The notes: a model not told the origin generated them from the letters alone. Positions 1-8,903 are shown, numbered from the stretch's first letter. The stretch is DNA of 48,058 nucleotides from CAZHDB01 sp964531225 (GCA_964531225.1 CAZHDB010000009.1:1-48058); one strand, 5' to 3'. A program made the numbers and translations.

Positions 1-4
1 GATG

Positions 5-79
5 CGGGCCCGCGGGGATTTGAACCCCGGACTACCGGCTTAGAAGGCCGGCGCCCTATCCTGGCTAGGCCACGGGCCC
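5..79 (-). tRNA. tRNA-Arg (anticodon UCU)
   Basis: Read on the minus strand this folds into a full 75-nt cloverleaf. The 7-bp acceptor stem is GGGCCCG/CGGGCCC (73-79 with 6-12), the discriminator is G, and CCA is not encoded. The D stem is GCCT/GGGC, the anticodon stem CCGGC/GCCGG with loop CTTCTAA, and the T arm CGGGG-TTCAAAT-CCCCG. The anticodon TCT (plus-strand 42-44) reads AGA, the dominant arginine codon here. No intron is visible. argS lies 2 kb away. Confidence 0.97.
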
Positions 80-109
80 ATTCATTTCTGTCTATAATTT
101 TGGTAGGGG

Positions 110-120
110 ATAAAGTTTTT
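110..120 (-). promoter_or_regulatory. possible TATA box of the tRNA-Arg gene
   Basis: On the minus strand the stretch reads aaaaactttat, centred about 36 bases before the mature tRNA 5' end. That would leave a short 5' leader for RNase P. The remaining bases up to the uridine phosphorylase gene (about 121-257) show nothing I can name beyond AT-rich promoter-like sequence. Confidence 0.35.
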
Positions 121-267
121 TATTGTTTTGGTGGCTTGGTTCTTCAACGTTTATGTGGATCTACTCTATGTAGTGTATAACGTAGTTAATGCATATTAAG
201 AGGATTTAACGCTATATAATTATAGTATTATCTTGATTATACTCTAGTAAAAACGATAGAGGTGTAT

Positions 268-1137
268 ATGTTTTTGTCCAAAAAGTTGAAAAGTGCTAGC
301 CAGCCTGAAACAGAAGAGGGTCTCCAGTATCATTTGAGAGTTAAACCTGGCGATGTATCTCGTTATGTCTTAGTTCCTGGGGATCCAGAGAGAGTTAAGA
401 GAATTGCAAGTTTTTGGGATGAAACATGGCATGTTGCTAGTCATCGAGAATATACAACATATACTGGTCGCTATAAAGGAGTGTTGATTAGTGCAACTAG
501 TACAGGTATAGGTTCTCCATCTACGGCTATTGCTATTGAAGAATTACTTAGGGTTGGAGCTGATACATTTATACGTGTTGGTACAACTGGCGCGCTCCAT
601 AGATGGATCGGCATCGGGGACATTATCATATCTACTGGTGCTGTTAGGCTAGAGGGTACTAGTAAACAATATGTTATACCTGAGTATCCAGCTATAGCTA
701 GTTATGACGTAGTATTAGCATTAATTGAAGCTGCCGAAATCCTTGGTGTAAAATATCATGTTGGATTATCTGTTTCAACTGATTCTTTCTATGTTGGTCA
801 AGAGAGACCTGGATATAGGGGTTATTTACCGCCATTTAATAAAGGCCTTGTAGAATTCCTTAAAAGCGTTAATGTACTTAATTTCGAAATGGAAGCTGCA
901 ACGATCTTTACACTAGCAGGTATCTATGGATTCCGTGCAGGTATGGTTTGTGCAGCTATTGCAAATCGTGAGACAGAGGAATTCGTTGTAGATGCTGGGG
1001 TTGACGATGCTATTCGTGTAGCAAATGAAGCTGTAAAGATACTGAATGAATGGGATAATCTCAGGGAGGAATTTGGAAAGAAATACATTTCTCCCTCTTT
1101 ATTAAATTATTGGTTAGAGAAGAGAAGGGGCCAATGA
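268..1137 (+). CDS. udp: uridine phosphorylase (PNP/UDP family)
   Basis: 289-residue nucleoside phosphorylase that cleaves uridine (possibly other nucleosides) with phosphate to base plus ribose-1-phosphate in the cytoplasm. Family marks are the phosphate loop VPGDPERV (Gly38 region), RVGTTGAL near residue 100, and the ribose-binding FEMEAA at about 206-211. I chose ATG 268 because GAGGTG at 259-264 is the SD; the in-frame GTG at 262 lies inside it. The stop is followed after six bases by a PfkB sugar kinase, so the two are almost certainly one operon for nucleoside salvage. Specificity between uridine and purine nucleosides is inferred from overall likeness to bacterial Udp. Confidence 0.9.
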   Translation: MFLSKKLKSASQPETEEGLQYHLRVKPGDVSRYVLVPGDPERVKRIASFWDETWHVASHREYTTYTGRYKGVLISATSTGIGSPSTAIAIEELLRVGADTFIRVGTTGALHRWIGIGDIIISTGAVRLEGTSKQYVIPEYPAIASYDVVLALIEAAEILGVKYHVGLSVSTDSFYVGQERPGYRGYLPPFNKGLVEFLKSVNVLNFEMEAATIFTLAGIYGFRAGMVCAAIANRETEEFVVDAGVDDAIRVANEAVKILNEWDNLREEFGKKYISPSLLNYWLEKRRGQ

Positions 1138-1143
1138 TGAAGT

Positions 1144-2094
1144 ATGCCTAGGACTAAAATGATCCATGTAGCTGTAGGTAATCTAAATATAGACATCTCA
1201 CTATATGTCGATAGGCTCCCAGGACCTGATGAGGCTATAGTATCTAGTGATGCAACTATCGTTGCTGGTGGTGCAGCATCTAATTATGCCATAGCTGTAA
1301 CTCAATATGGACATAGAGCTTATCTCATTGCTACTACTTCTAGTTACTCATTTGTTGACCATGTATTAATTGATCTTGAAAGACATGGTATTAACGTAGC
1401 ATATGTGAAGAGAGTTGATGGAGTGCCGGGTATAGTATCTGTTATTGTTGATCAGAGGAGCGGAGAGAGAATCATGGTTAAATACAGAGGTGTAAATTCA
1501 TTATTATCGCCAAATGATGTACCACGTGAACTCCTTAAGAAGGCAAATATAGTTCATATAGCTAGTGTAGAGCCTAGTGTAGCTATTGAAATTGCCCGTA
1601 GAGCTAGTAGCTTAGGTGTACTTGTAAGCTATGATCCTGGTAGCGGTACTTTTGAAGCAAGAAATAAGGTTCTTGAAGCAATTAAGTATTCAAATATAGT
1701 ATTTCTGAATCGTAGTGAAGCTAAGGAATTAGTAGGATCTAATCTACATAAATTGCTTGATATAGGTGCTGATATAGCCGTTATAAAACGCGGACCAGGC
1801 GGTGCATATGTGTTACTTCCGGGAGGTATAGTGTATCATGGTCTTTCGAAACCCATAAGACCAGTAATTGATACAACAGGAGCTGGTGATGCATTTGCAG
1901 CGTTCTTTAACGCTGTCTATCTAGAGAGTCATGATGTTGGTAAAGCATTACAATATGGTGTTACAGCGGCGACATTGAAGATCACTTGCCGTGGAAGCCG
2001 ATTAAGTTATGATAGGAGCCTATTTAATAAGCAATTAAACGAAACTGTTATAGAAGTCCTAAAGAATCCTCCTGAATGGGTATTAGAAGATTAA
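1144..2094 (+). CDS. PfkB-family carbohydrate or nucleoside kinase
   Basis: 316-residue ribokinase-fold kinase. The N-terminal part has the substrate-binding GGAASNYA segment. The C-terminal PfkB signature DTTGAGDAF starts at Asp243, with Asp249 as the expected catalytic base. It lies six bases after uridine phosphorylase, so a substrate released or used by that enzyme is likely: ribose-1-phosphate, or a nucleoside such as cytidine. The archaeal pentose-bisphosphate route uses an ADP-dependent ribose-1-phosphate kinase of this fold. Sequence alone does not separate that from a nucleoside kinase or ribokinase. ATG 1144 is used; Met6 is an alternative. Confidence 0.85.
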   Translation: MPRTKMIHVAVGNLNIDISLYVDRLPGPDEAIVSSDATIVAGGAASNYAIAVTQYGHRAYLIATTSSYSFVDHVLIDLERHGINVAYVKRVDGVPGIVSVIVDQRSGERIMVKYRGVNSLLSPNDVPRELLKKANIVHIASVEPSVAIEIARRASSLGVLVSYDPGSGTFEARNKVLEAIKYSNIVFLNRSEAKELVGSNLHKLLDIGADIAVIKRGPGGAYVLLPGGIVYHGLSKPIRPVIDTTGAGDAFAAFFNAVYLESHDVGKALQYGVTAATLKITCRGSRLSYDRSLFNKQLNETVIEVLKNPPEWVLED

Positions 2095-2131
2095 TTTTAT
2101 GGATATTAGCTTATTTGGAGGCTATAGTATA

Positions 2132-4120
2132 ATGTCGGTTAAAACTAGGGATCCATACGGGTATTTGGTAGAAACATTTGGCAATAAGATAAGAGAATGC
2201 TTGTTTGCTAAAGGATTAATGGTTGACCTAACTGAGATTACTAGGCAGATTGTTGAGCCTCCATCTCCTGAAATGGGGGATCTGGGTATACCTCTTCATA
2301 GATATGCTAAGAAGGCTGGTATTAGTCCAGAACAATTAGCTATAGAATGCCTAGATTATGTAGCGAGTATTGAAGGCGTAAGGGATATTAAAGTTAATAA
2401 GGGATATCTTAACATTTTCTATGATAATTCGTATCTTGCTTTGTTAACGATTCAGTCTTTAAAAACTTTTACTAATTATGGGTTCAATCCAATAGAGAAT
2501 ACATTAAGGATTATTGTTGAGCATACAAGTGCTAATCCCATACATCCATTGCATATAGGTCATGCACGTAATTCATTTATAGGAGATACATTGGCTAAGT
2601 TACTTAAAAATCGTGGACATATAGTGCAAACTAGATTCTATGTAGATGATATGGGTAGACAAGTTTCAATACTTGCGCTAGGCTATAAATTGCTTGGAGA
2701 ACCAGATCCACCGGATGATATTAAGCCCGATGAATGGCTCGGCAGAATTTATGCTCTAACTAACTTACTAATAGAGCTTAAGAGAGTCCGTAACGAGATA
2801 AAGAATATCGAGATAAAGATTAAAGCTGGATTTGCCAATGAAGACGAGATCGAACGGTATAGAATATTAGTAGCTAAACAAGATAGGATAGCAGCTGATA
2901 TAGGTAGAATATGGGAACTAGATAAAGAATTAGTCGATAAGTTAAGCAAAGCTATTATGGAGTATGAAGGAGATCTTGAGGATGAGATTAAAAAGATCAT
3001 GCTTTCTTATGAAAGAGGAGAAGAATGGGCTAAAAAACTTGTTAGAAGAGTTGTTGAAACATCCTTAAAGGGTATACGAGAAACATTAGATAAACTAGGC
3101 ATTGAATTTGATAAGTGGGACTATGAAAGCGATCTTGTATGGAATGGCTATGTTGAACAGATTATTACGAAGGCTAGAAAAACTCCATATTACACAATTC
3201 ATAAAGGGGCTGAGGCTCTAGATCTGCCTAAGCTAGCTAGCAATAGGGAATTGCTTAAAAGACTTGGTATTAAGTTACGTGGGGAAATACCACCTCTCAT
3301 ACTTAGAAGAAGTGATGGTACAACACTTTATACTACACGTGACATAGCATATACCATTTATAAGTTTATGGATTTCAATGCAGATAAGGTCATTAATGTA
3401 ATTGGTGCTGAGCAGAGATTACCTCAGGCCCAGATCAAACTAGCTCTGTATGCTCTAGGCTATCATAAGGAAGCCGAAAACCTCATTACGTATATCTATG
3501 AGATGGTGAATATTCCTGGTATGAAAATGAGTAGCCGTAGATATCGTATAATTACTCTTGACTGGCTACTTAACGAATTATATGCTAGGGCTAAGGAGGA
3601 AGTCGATAAAAGAAGAAAGGATCTTAATGAGAATGAAAGGAAGGAAATAGCTTGGGAAATAGCTATAGCGGCTGCAAAATTTACGATGGCTAGCTATGAT
3701 CCACTTAAACCATTAACATTTAACTTCAATAAGGCATTGAATATTAGTGAAAATAGTGCCCCTTATCTCATGTATACATATGCTAGGGCAAACAGTATTC
3801 TTAGAAAGTCTAGAAATATCGATTGGAACAATATTGATCATGCTAAAATAGGCAATGATATAAAGAAAAAATTACTATGGCTTATTATGAAATATCCATG
3901 GATTGTTGGAAAGGCTGCTGACGACTTATCACCTGAATTACTAGCTATGCATTTACTTAGAATAGCTGATACCTTTAACAAGTGGTATGAGATTGAAAGG
4001 ATCATTGATGAAAAAGATCCTGGATATCGTAATCTCAAGTTAGCATTAACGTATGGTGTGAGACAAACATTAGAGCACGGACTTAAAATATTTGGTATAA
4101 AACCATTGCCACAAATATAG
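2132..4120 (+). CDS. argS: arginyl-tRNA synthetase
   Basis: 662-residue class Ia synthetase charging tRNA-Arg. An N-terminal Add-1-like tRNA-binding domain is followed by the Rossmann catalytic core with HIGH at residues 141-144, in the context HPLHIGHARNS. KMSSR lies at 465-469, and a C-terminal DALR helical domain contains PYLMYTYARAN. ATG 2132 is preferred: GGAGG at 2117-2121 lies ten bases upstream, whereas the in-frame ATG at 2099 has no SD and sits right after the kinase stop. It probably belongs to the same transcript as udp and the PfkB gene. The insertion of charged helices at about 210-300 looks like a coiled coil. Confidence 0.97.
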   Translation: MSVKTRDPYGYLVETFGNKIRECLFAKGLMVDLTEITRQIVEPPSPEMGDLGIPLHRYAKKAGISPEQLAIECLDYVASIEGVRDIKVNKGYLNIFYDNSYLALLTIQSLKTFTNYGFNPIENTLRIIVEHTSANPIHPLHIGHARNSFIGDTLAKLLKNRGHIVQTRFYVDDMGRQVSILALGYKLLGEPDPPDDIKPDEWLGRIYALTNLLIELKRVRNEIKNIEIKIKAGFANEDEIERYRILVAKQDRIAADIGRIWELDKELVDKLSKAIMEYEGDLEDEIKKIMLSYERGEEWAKKLVRRVVETSLKGIRETLDKLGIEFDKWDYESDLVWNGYVEQIITKARKTPYYTIHKGAEALDLPKLASNRELLKRLGIKLRGEIPPLILRRSDGTTLYTTRDIAYTIYKFMDFNADKVINVIGAEQRLPQAQIKLALYALGYHKEAENLITYIYEMVNIPGMKMSSRRYRIITLDWLLNELYARAKEEVDKRRKDLNENERKEIAWEIAIAAAKFTMASYDPLKPLTFNFNKALNISENSAPYLMYTYARANSILRKSRNIDWNNIDHAKIGNDIKKKLLWLIMKYPWIVGKAADDLSPELLAMHLLRIADTFNKWYEIERIIDEKDPGYRNLKLALTYGVRQTLEHGLKIFGIKPLPQI

Positions 4121-4136
4121 GGTTTTATTGATCTAT

Positions 4137-4200
4137 TTATTCAGAGGAGGTGCATTTCTACATCTTCAATAGTTCGAGCCAGGTTAATTTCATCATCTAG
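4137..4200 (-). ncRNA. box C/D guide sRNA, predicted 16S rRNA target near E. coli position 1050
   Basis: On the minus strand, box C ATGATGA (4196-4190) and box D CTGA (4144-4141) enclose about 53 nt. A degenerate C'/D' pair lies in the middle. The guide directly before box D is ATGCACCTCCT. This is an 11-nt perfect complement of the archaeal 16S segment AGGAGGTGCAT, the site of the standard archaeal 1059R primer (recalled, not looked up). The N-plus-five rule then points to the G after the variable A/T of that site. AT-rich TATA-like sequence lies upstream at about 4206-4236. The rest of the 4121-4338 gap has no other recognised feature. Confidence 0.75.
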
Positions 4201-4338
4201 TCCTATATTTTGTTCCTAGTCTGTAATATATTTCCGAGCCAAATATTATTATGAGTAAAAGCCTCAGTTATTCATAGAGATACTATCTATAGCCTCTAAA
4301 AACTTGTTACGAACTACTTGTTCTAGGTGTTTAGTACT

Positions 4339-4668
4339 ATGGTGCCCATAAGTGTTAAAGTATACCCGAATAATAGAGTTAAGGAGATCCTAGCTGCTAT
4401 ACCTAAAGGACATACTCATTTAAGACTTGCCCTTATATTTGATGATCAGGCAATTGTTTTACACGAGGCTACAGTTGCAGCTATTGTTAGAGCATATATA
4501 GATATAGTGTTGCATCCAAGTAGAAGGGGAATAAGGCTTCGAGGTAGATATATGAGTTCTAATGAAAGGAAACATGGATATGCAAAGTACCAGCTCGTAG
4601 AGGATACGGAATATAGTGAGGATGATGTAATAAAAGATATAATGGATCTCTTGGGGATGGAGAAATGA
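4339..4668 (+). CDS. conserved hypothetical protein, paired with metallopeptidase
   Basis: 109-residue soluble protein I do not recognise. It has a strand-rich N-terminus, a central helix (HEATVAAIVRAYIDIV) and a basic segment RRGIRLRGRYM that could bind nucleic acid, then an acidic tail. ATG 4339 is chosen because AGGTG at 4325-4329 is the SD; the in-frame GTG at 4327 lies within it. Its end overlaps the next start by four bases (ATGA), so it is translationally coupled to the HExxH protein downstream. A shared role with that enzyme is inferred only from this coupling. Confidence 0.75.
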   Translation: MVPISVKVYPNNRVKEILAAIPKGHTHLRLALIFDDQAIVLHEATVAAIVRAYIDIVLHPSRRGIRLRGRYMSSNERKHGYAKYQLVEDTEYSEDDVIKDIMDLLGMEK

Positions 4669-5045
4669 TCAAATATGAAATTGCTGAGGATGTTGAAAAA
4701 CTTGCAAGGGATATTGTACATAGATTGTCGGAATATTTTGGACATGTAAAAATTGACAGAATAAAATTCATTAGGAGTATTGGAAGCCGCTCATCAGCTA
4801 TTGCCCGTATTCATGGGATTCCACGTATATGGAGATACGTATTGAATATTGAACCTATGTACATTATTGAAGTTATAAGTGAAAAATATGATCAATTGAG
4901 TATTGAAGAGAAGGTGAAGATCATTATACACGAACTTTTACATATACCATCTAAGTTTAGTGGAGGCCTTAGACCTCATGGAAGATACGTAAACTATAGA
5001 ATCGTAAATAAACTATCAAGGATCTATTTTAAACGTAGGGAATAG
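4665..5045 (+). CDS. putative zinc metallopeptidase (HExxH, COG4900-like)
   Basis: 126-residue protein with the zinc site H89-E90-L-L-H93 and a likely third ligand His105, eleven residues after the motif in GLRPHG. It resembles the small archaeal predicted metallopeptidases of the SprT or phage-metallopeptidase type. No signal peptide or membrane segment is seen, so it should act in the cytoplasm. It starts inside the stop of the upstream gene. The substrate is unknown; the basic region around residues 33-57 could contact nucleic acid or a ribosomal substrate. A protease is likely, but activity is not shown by sequence alone. Confidence 0.8.
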   Translation: MIKYEIAEDVEKLARDIVHRLSEYFGHVKIDRIKFIRSIGSRSSAIARIHGIPRIWRYVLNIEPMYIIEVISEKYDQLSIEEKVKIIIHELLHIPSKFSGGLRPHGRYVNYRIVNKLSRIYFKRRE

Positions 5046-5046
5046 A

Positions 5047-5057
5047 TATTTTTAATA
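5047..5057 (+). promoter_or_regulatory. TATA box of the sucCD operon
   Basis: tatttttaata is centred about 26 bases before about 5078. That would start the transcript just before the GGTGA SD at 5081-5085 of sucC. Confidence 0.5.
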
Positions 5058-5091
5058 ATATGAGTCTATAAATCTATACGGGTGAAACTTT

Positions 5092-6222
5092 TTGAAACTA
5101 TATGAATATGAAGCTAAGGAGATAGCTCGTAAATACGGGCTTCCAGTACCGATCGGATATCCTGTATCGACTCCTGAAGAAGCTTATGAGATCGCTAAGA
5201 AGCTTAATTGCGAAGTAGCTATTAAGTCCCAGGTACTTGTTGGTAGGAGAGGTCTTGCTGGCGGTATAAAATTTGCTAAGACACCTGAGGAAGCTAGAGA
5301 AATAGCAGCTAAGCTTCTTGGCTCCTTAATCCGCGGAGTTCCTGTTGAGAAAGTACTTGTTGAGAAGAAGGCATGTATTAACCGTGAATACTATTTGTCC
5401 CTTACCGTGGATCGTTCTATGAGATCCATTGCATTATTAGCATCTACATTGGGTGGGGTTGAAATCGAAGAACTTGTTAAGGAGCATCCTGAAGCTCTTA
5501 TGAGGATAAATATTGATCCGTCAATAGGCGTTAGGCCCTACATGGCTAGGTGGATTGCCGAATTCTTTGGATTAGGTAAGGATTTCTGGAACAAGCTTTG
5601 GAACTTTATTTATTCAATGTGGAAGATTATGAGAGATTTTGACGCAGAGCTTGTGGAATTTAATCCGCTAGTATTGACATGTGATAATGATCTTCTTGCT
5701 GTTGATGCTAAGATAATAATTGATGATAATTCATTATATAGACACAAGGAATTTCTTGAGAAGGCCTTTAGGGAATACAGTGAATTAGAGGCTATTGCTA
5801 AACAACACGGGTTTTCCTATGTAGAGCTTGGAGGGAATATTGGCATTCTTTGTAATGGAGCAGGTCTTACAATGGCTACAATGGATCTTGTTAAGTTATT
5901 TGGTGGCGAGCCAGCTAATTTCCTTGACATAGGAGGCGGTGCACGTAGAGAGCGTGTGAAAGAAGCTGTAAAAATACTATTAAGGCATCCGAAAGTCAAG
6001 GTATTATTGGTCAATATATTTGGCGGTATAACTAGATGTGATGAAGTTGCAGCTGGCATTGTTGAGGCATTAAAGGAAATGGAGTCTGCTAAGCCTATAG
6101 TTGTCCGGCTTCTTGGTACTAATGAAGAGGAAGGTAAGAGGATTCTTGAAGAGAGTAAAATACCTATGTATAATGAGTTAAAAGATGCTGTTCTTAAAGC
6201 TATAGAGCTCTCTAAGAGGTGA
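5092..6222 (+). CDS. sucC: succinyl-CoA synthetase (ADP-forming) beta subunit
   Basis: 376 residues, the normal size for a SucC-type subunit. An N-terminal ATP-grasp domain begins KLYEYEAKEIARKYGLPVP and includes the lysine-rich nucleotide segment AIKSQVLVGRRG. It is followed by the CoA-ligase flavodoxin-like domain with GGNIGILCNGAGL and NIFGGITRCD. With SucD it interconverts succinyl-CoA, ADP and phosphate with succinate, CoA and ATP. Initiation is at TTG 5092, six bases after GGTGA. The sucD SD lies over the sucC stop. In archaeal fermenters the pair may act on several acyl-CoAs from amino-acid breakdown; the exact substrate cannot be read here. Confidence 0.95.
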   Translation: MKLYEYEAKEIARKYGLPVPIGYPVSTPEEAYEIAKKLNCEVAIKSQVLVGRRGLAGGIKFAKTPEEAREIAAKLLGSLIRGVPVEKVLVEKKACINREYYLSLTVDRSMRSIALLASTLGGVEIEELVKEHPEALMRINIDPSIGVRPYMARWIAEFFGLGKDFWNKLWNFIYSMWKIMRDFDAELVEFNPLVLTCDNDLLAVDAKIIIDDNSLYRHKEFLEKAFREYSELEAIAKQHGFSYVELGGNIGILCNGAGLTMATMDLVKLFGGEPANFLDIGGGARRERVKEAVKILLRHPKVKVLLVNIFGGITRCDEVAAGIVEALKEMESAKPIVVRLLGTNEEEGKRILEESKIPMYNELKDAVLKAIELSKR

Positions 6223-6228
6223 TTGTGT

Positions 6229-7107
6229 ATGGCTATAATAATTGATAAAAATACACGTCTCCTTGTACAAGGTATAACTGGTAAGGAAGGAAGTTTCCAT
6301 ACAAAACTTATGCTAGAGTATGGTACAAAAGTTGTGGCGGGCGTAACACCCGGTAAGGAAGGGCAGGAAGTGCATGGTGTACCTGTTTATAATACTGTTA
6401 AGAAGGCTGTAGAGAAGCATCCGGAAATTAATACCAGCATAATCTTCGTACCAGCGCGTTTTACAATGGATGCTGTCTATGAGGCTATTGATGCTGGGAT
6501 AGAAAAGATAGTTGTCATAACAGAGGGGGTGCCACTATGGGATGAACTAATGTTTGTAACTTATGCACGTAGGCATGGAGTAATTATTGTTGGACCTAAT
6601 ACTCCTGGAGTAATATCACCAGGTAAAGCTAAAGTAGGCATTATGCCTGGACATGTGTTTAAGGAAGGATCTATTGGGGTTGTTTCTCGTAGCGGTACAT
6701 TAACCTATGAAATATCACGTGAAATTGTTAGGGTTAGTTTTGGTGAATCAACTGTAATAGGTATTGGAGGAGATCCTATTACTGGATTAGATTTCATAGA
6801 TGTATATAAGATGTTTCTAGAAGATCCTGAAACAAAAGCTATAGTTGTTATTGGAGAAATTGGTGGTGATGCAGAAGAGAGATTAGCACATTACATTAAA
6901 AAACATGGTCTAGAAAAACCAGTCATAGCTTATGTTGCTGGCATGACAGCGCCTCCTGGGAAACGTATGGGTCATGCTGGTGCGATAATATCCATGGGTA
7001 TAGGTGATTGGGCGTCTAAGAAAAAAGCATTTGAAGATGTTGGAGTACCTGTTGCAAGGACTCCATGGGAAATAGGGGAAATACTAAGAAAATACCTTGC
7101 TAAATAG
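6229..7107 (+). CDS. sucD: succinyl-CoA synthetase (ADP-forming) alpha subunit
   Basis: 292-residue subunit with a CoA-binding Rossmann domain (LVQGITGKEG at the N-terminus, VVAGVTPGKEG). The ligase domain carries the phosphorylated histidine in GHAGAI (His249). GAGGTGA at 6216-6222 overlaps the sucC stop and is the SD; ATG 6229 follows six bases later, so the in-frame TTG at 6223 is not needed. The short two-gene form argues for true succinyl-CoA synthetase rather than the fused or rearranged acetyl-CoA synthetases. Confidence 0.95.
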   Translation: MAIIIDKNTRLLVQGITGKEGSFHTKLMLEYGTKVVAGVTPGKEGQEVHGVPVYNTVKKAVEKHPEINTSIIFVPARFTMDAVYEAIDAGIEKIVVITEGVPLWDELMFVTYARRHGVIIVGPNTPGVISPGKAKVGIMPGHVFKEGSIGVVSRSGTLTYEISREIVRVSFGESTVIGIGGDPITGLDFIDVYKMFLEDPETKAIVVIGEIGGDAEERLAHYIKKHGLEKPVIAYVAGMTAPPGKRMGHAGAIISMGIGDWASKKKAFEDVGVPVARTPWEIGEILRKYLAK

Positions 7108-7191
7108 ATGGGATAAGCTATTTTATCTACATCCAATAAAATATTTTTAAGAAATGTATAAAGGACTAAACTTATTGCAAGGTGTATAACC

Positions 7192-7608
7192 GTGTCTGTA
7201 CTAGTAAGAGAATACGATTCATTTTCGGCATTGCTTAAGGCTATCGATGAGCAATTAAATAGTTTAAGACAGCAGTTAGCTAATTACTTAAGGAGATTAG
7301 AAGATGTAAGAGCTAAAGCTGAGCAAGAGAAAAAGTTTAAGGAATTCCTAAAGACATTAACTGGTGAGGAAGCACCCTATACTCAAGGAAAAGTAGTCGA
7401 TCTTAAGGATATAAAACTCTATATAAATCCGGGTGCTGAAACTGAATCGGCTCTTCTTGAGGATCTTATTGACAGAATTAACAGATCAGTACAGGCATTG
7501 CAGACAGCTCGTAAGTACCTGGAACCTTTAGCTGGATTTGATATTGAGGCTAAAATAGTAGTTTTGTATAAAGAGGGAGTTCCATCAGCCATTATAATAA
7601 GATACTAG
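7192..7608 (+). CDS. hypothetical protein with N-terminal coiled coil
   Basis: 138 residues. Residues 10-55 form an amphipathic, Glu/Lys/Leu-rich coiled coil (LLKAIDEQLNSLRQQLANYL). A second helix pair follows (ESALLEDLIDRINRSVQAL), and the protein ends in a strand IVVLYKEGVPSAIIIRY. The helix-strand-helix plan recalls prefoldin-like or tether proteins, but I cannot assign a family. GTG 7192 follows AAGGTG by seven bases, and tatttttaag near 7142 can serve as TATA box, so it has its own promoter. A general housekeeping role is only a guess from its neighbours, sucCD and pyrophosphatase. Confidence 0.75.
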   Translation: MSVLVREYDSFSALLKAIDEQLNSLRQQLANYLRRLEDVRAKAEQEKKFKEFLKTLTGEEAPYTQGKVVDLKDIKLYINPGAETESALLEDLIDRINRSVQALQTARKYLEPLAGFDIEAKIVVLYKEGVPSAIIIRY

Positions 7609-7698
7609 AATAGAACTTAATCATATTTTTCGAATAATTTTTAACCCTGACATAGTTCTTATAATGATTAGTTAGAAGTATATGGGGGTGTATTGTTT

Positions 7699-8232
7699 AT
7701 GAGTATATATGATAAGATAGGCCATGGAGATAAAGCTCCGGAATATGTTAATGTAGTTATAGAGATCCCTCTTGGAAGCTATATAAAATATGAAGTAGAT
7801 AAGGATACTGGATTATTATTAGTCGACAGAATCTTGTACACTGCTACGCATTATCCATTTAACTATGGTTTTATACCAGCTACTCTAGAGGAAGACGGCG
7901 ATCCTGTTGATGTATTAGTACTAGGTTATGAACCATTAATTCCAGGCTCGGTTATTGAAGTTAAGCCAATTGGTGTATTAGAGATGGAGGATGAGGAGGG
8001 TCCTGATGCTAAGATTATTGCTATTCCCAAGGAAAAGATCGATCCTAGATTTAAGGAAATTAAAGATATAGATGATATCCCCAAAGCTATTAAGGATAAA
8101 ATAAAACATTTCTTTGAGCATTATAAAGAGCTAGAACCAGGTAAATGGGTAAAGGTTACTGGTTGGAAGGGTAGGGAAGAAGCTCTTAAGAGAATAGAGT
8201 TGGCTATTAAGCGTTTTAGGGAAAAGCATTGA
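7699..8232 (+). CDS. ppa: inorganic pyrophosphatase (family I)
   Basis: 177 residues, typical for soluble family I enzymes that hydrolyse pyrophosphate to two phosphates and pull biosynthetic reactions forward. The signature DGDPVDV begins at Asp66, so Asp66, Asp68 and Asp71 match the metal-binding aspartates of E. coli Ppa (65, 67, 70). Other conserved parts are YGFIPAT near residue 52 and the C-terminal KVTGWKGREEA. ATG 7699 is preferred: GGGGTG at 7685-7690 is the SD with eight bases of spacing; an in-frame TTG at 7693 is too close. The next gene starts within its last codons. Confidence 0.97.
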   Translation: MSIYDKIGHGDKAPEYVNVVIEIPLGSYIKYEVDKDTGLLLVDRILYTATHYPFNYGFIPATLEEDGDPVDVLVLGYEPLIPGSVIEVKPIGVLEMEDEEGPDAKIIAIPKEKIDPRFKEIKDIDDIPKAIKDKIKHFFEHYKELEPGKWVKVTGWKGREEALKRIELAIKRFREKH

Positions 8233-8903
8233 CCATTAGATCTATTTTTATAGTTTTATTTATGTTTTATCTTATTTCGCCACTCAATAGTATGGTTGTT
8301 TCAACTAACAATCAGGTTTCATTAAACTATATGTTTACTGTTTTATCAAATGTTATAGATACTATTTATCAAATAAAAGTAAACTATGATCCGGTAAGTA
8401 AGTCTGCTACGTTATCGAGTCAACTGATAATTCAAGAACTTACTATACACATCTACTTAAGGGGCATTAATAGAAATGATTTCTTACGGAAAATCTTTAA
8501 AACCATTATGGATAAATGGGTTGAAATTCCACTAATTAAAGTGATTGATAACATAGATGTACTTCCTAAAAGATATTTATCAATTAATAAATACATAATT
8601 GAAGTAGCTATGATAAACTCTAATGGCCTCATTGAATACCGCGATCTTTATCAAGGTCTTTTAATTGCTGGAGAAACAATATATTCTATAGTAATATCTA
8701 TAGATGGTAAGCAGGTAGATCTAGGTTATTTTATTGTAAGGTTTAAATTAAACGATGTTGAACCAAGTAAGTATATTCAGGAATTATCGATTATAAATTA
8801 TCCATCAGAACACTATATATATATATTACTTATACCAGCTACGTTGCTTCTAGCTTTATCAATAGGTACTTTAAGTAGATGGAAATACTATATGATAATA
8901 TAG
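8229..8903 (+). CDS. hypothetical secreted, membrane-anchored protein
   Basis: 224 residues starting at TTG 8229, overlapping the pyrophosphatase stop by four bases. A hydrophobic N-terminal signal (IFIVLFMFYLISPL) is followed by about 165 residues of polar, strand-rich extracellular sequence. A C-terminal membrane segment (YILLIPATLLLALSIGTL) comes next, then a short basic tail. It should sit on the outer face of the membrane with its C-terminus inside. No catalytic motif is recognised. The overlap suggests co-transcription with ppa, but a functional link is not obvious. Confidence 0.7.
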   Translation: MTIRSIFIVLFMFYLISPLNSMVVSTNNQVSLNYMFTVLSNVIDTIYQIKVNYDPVSKSATLSSQLIIQELTIHIYLRGINRNDFLRKIFKTIMDKWVEIPLIKVIDNIDVLPKRYLSINKYIIEVAMINSNGLIEYRDLYQGLLIAGETIYSIVISIDGKQVDLGYFIVRFKLNDVEPSKYIQELSIINYPSEHYIYILLIPATLLLALSIGTLSRWKYYMII

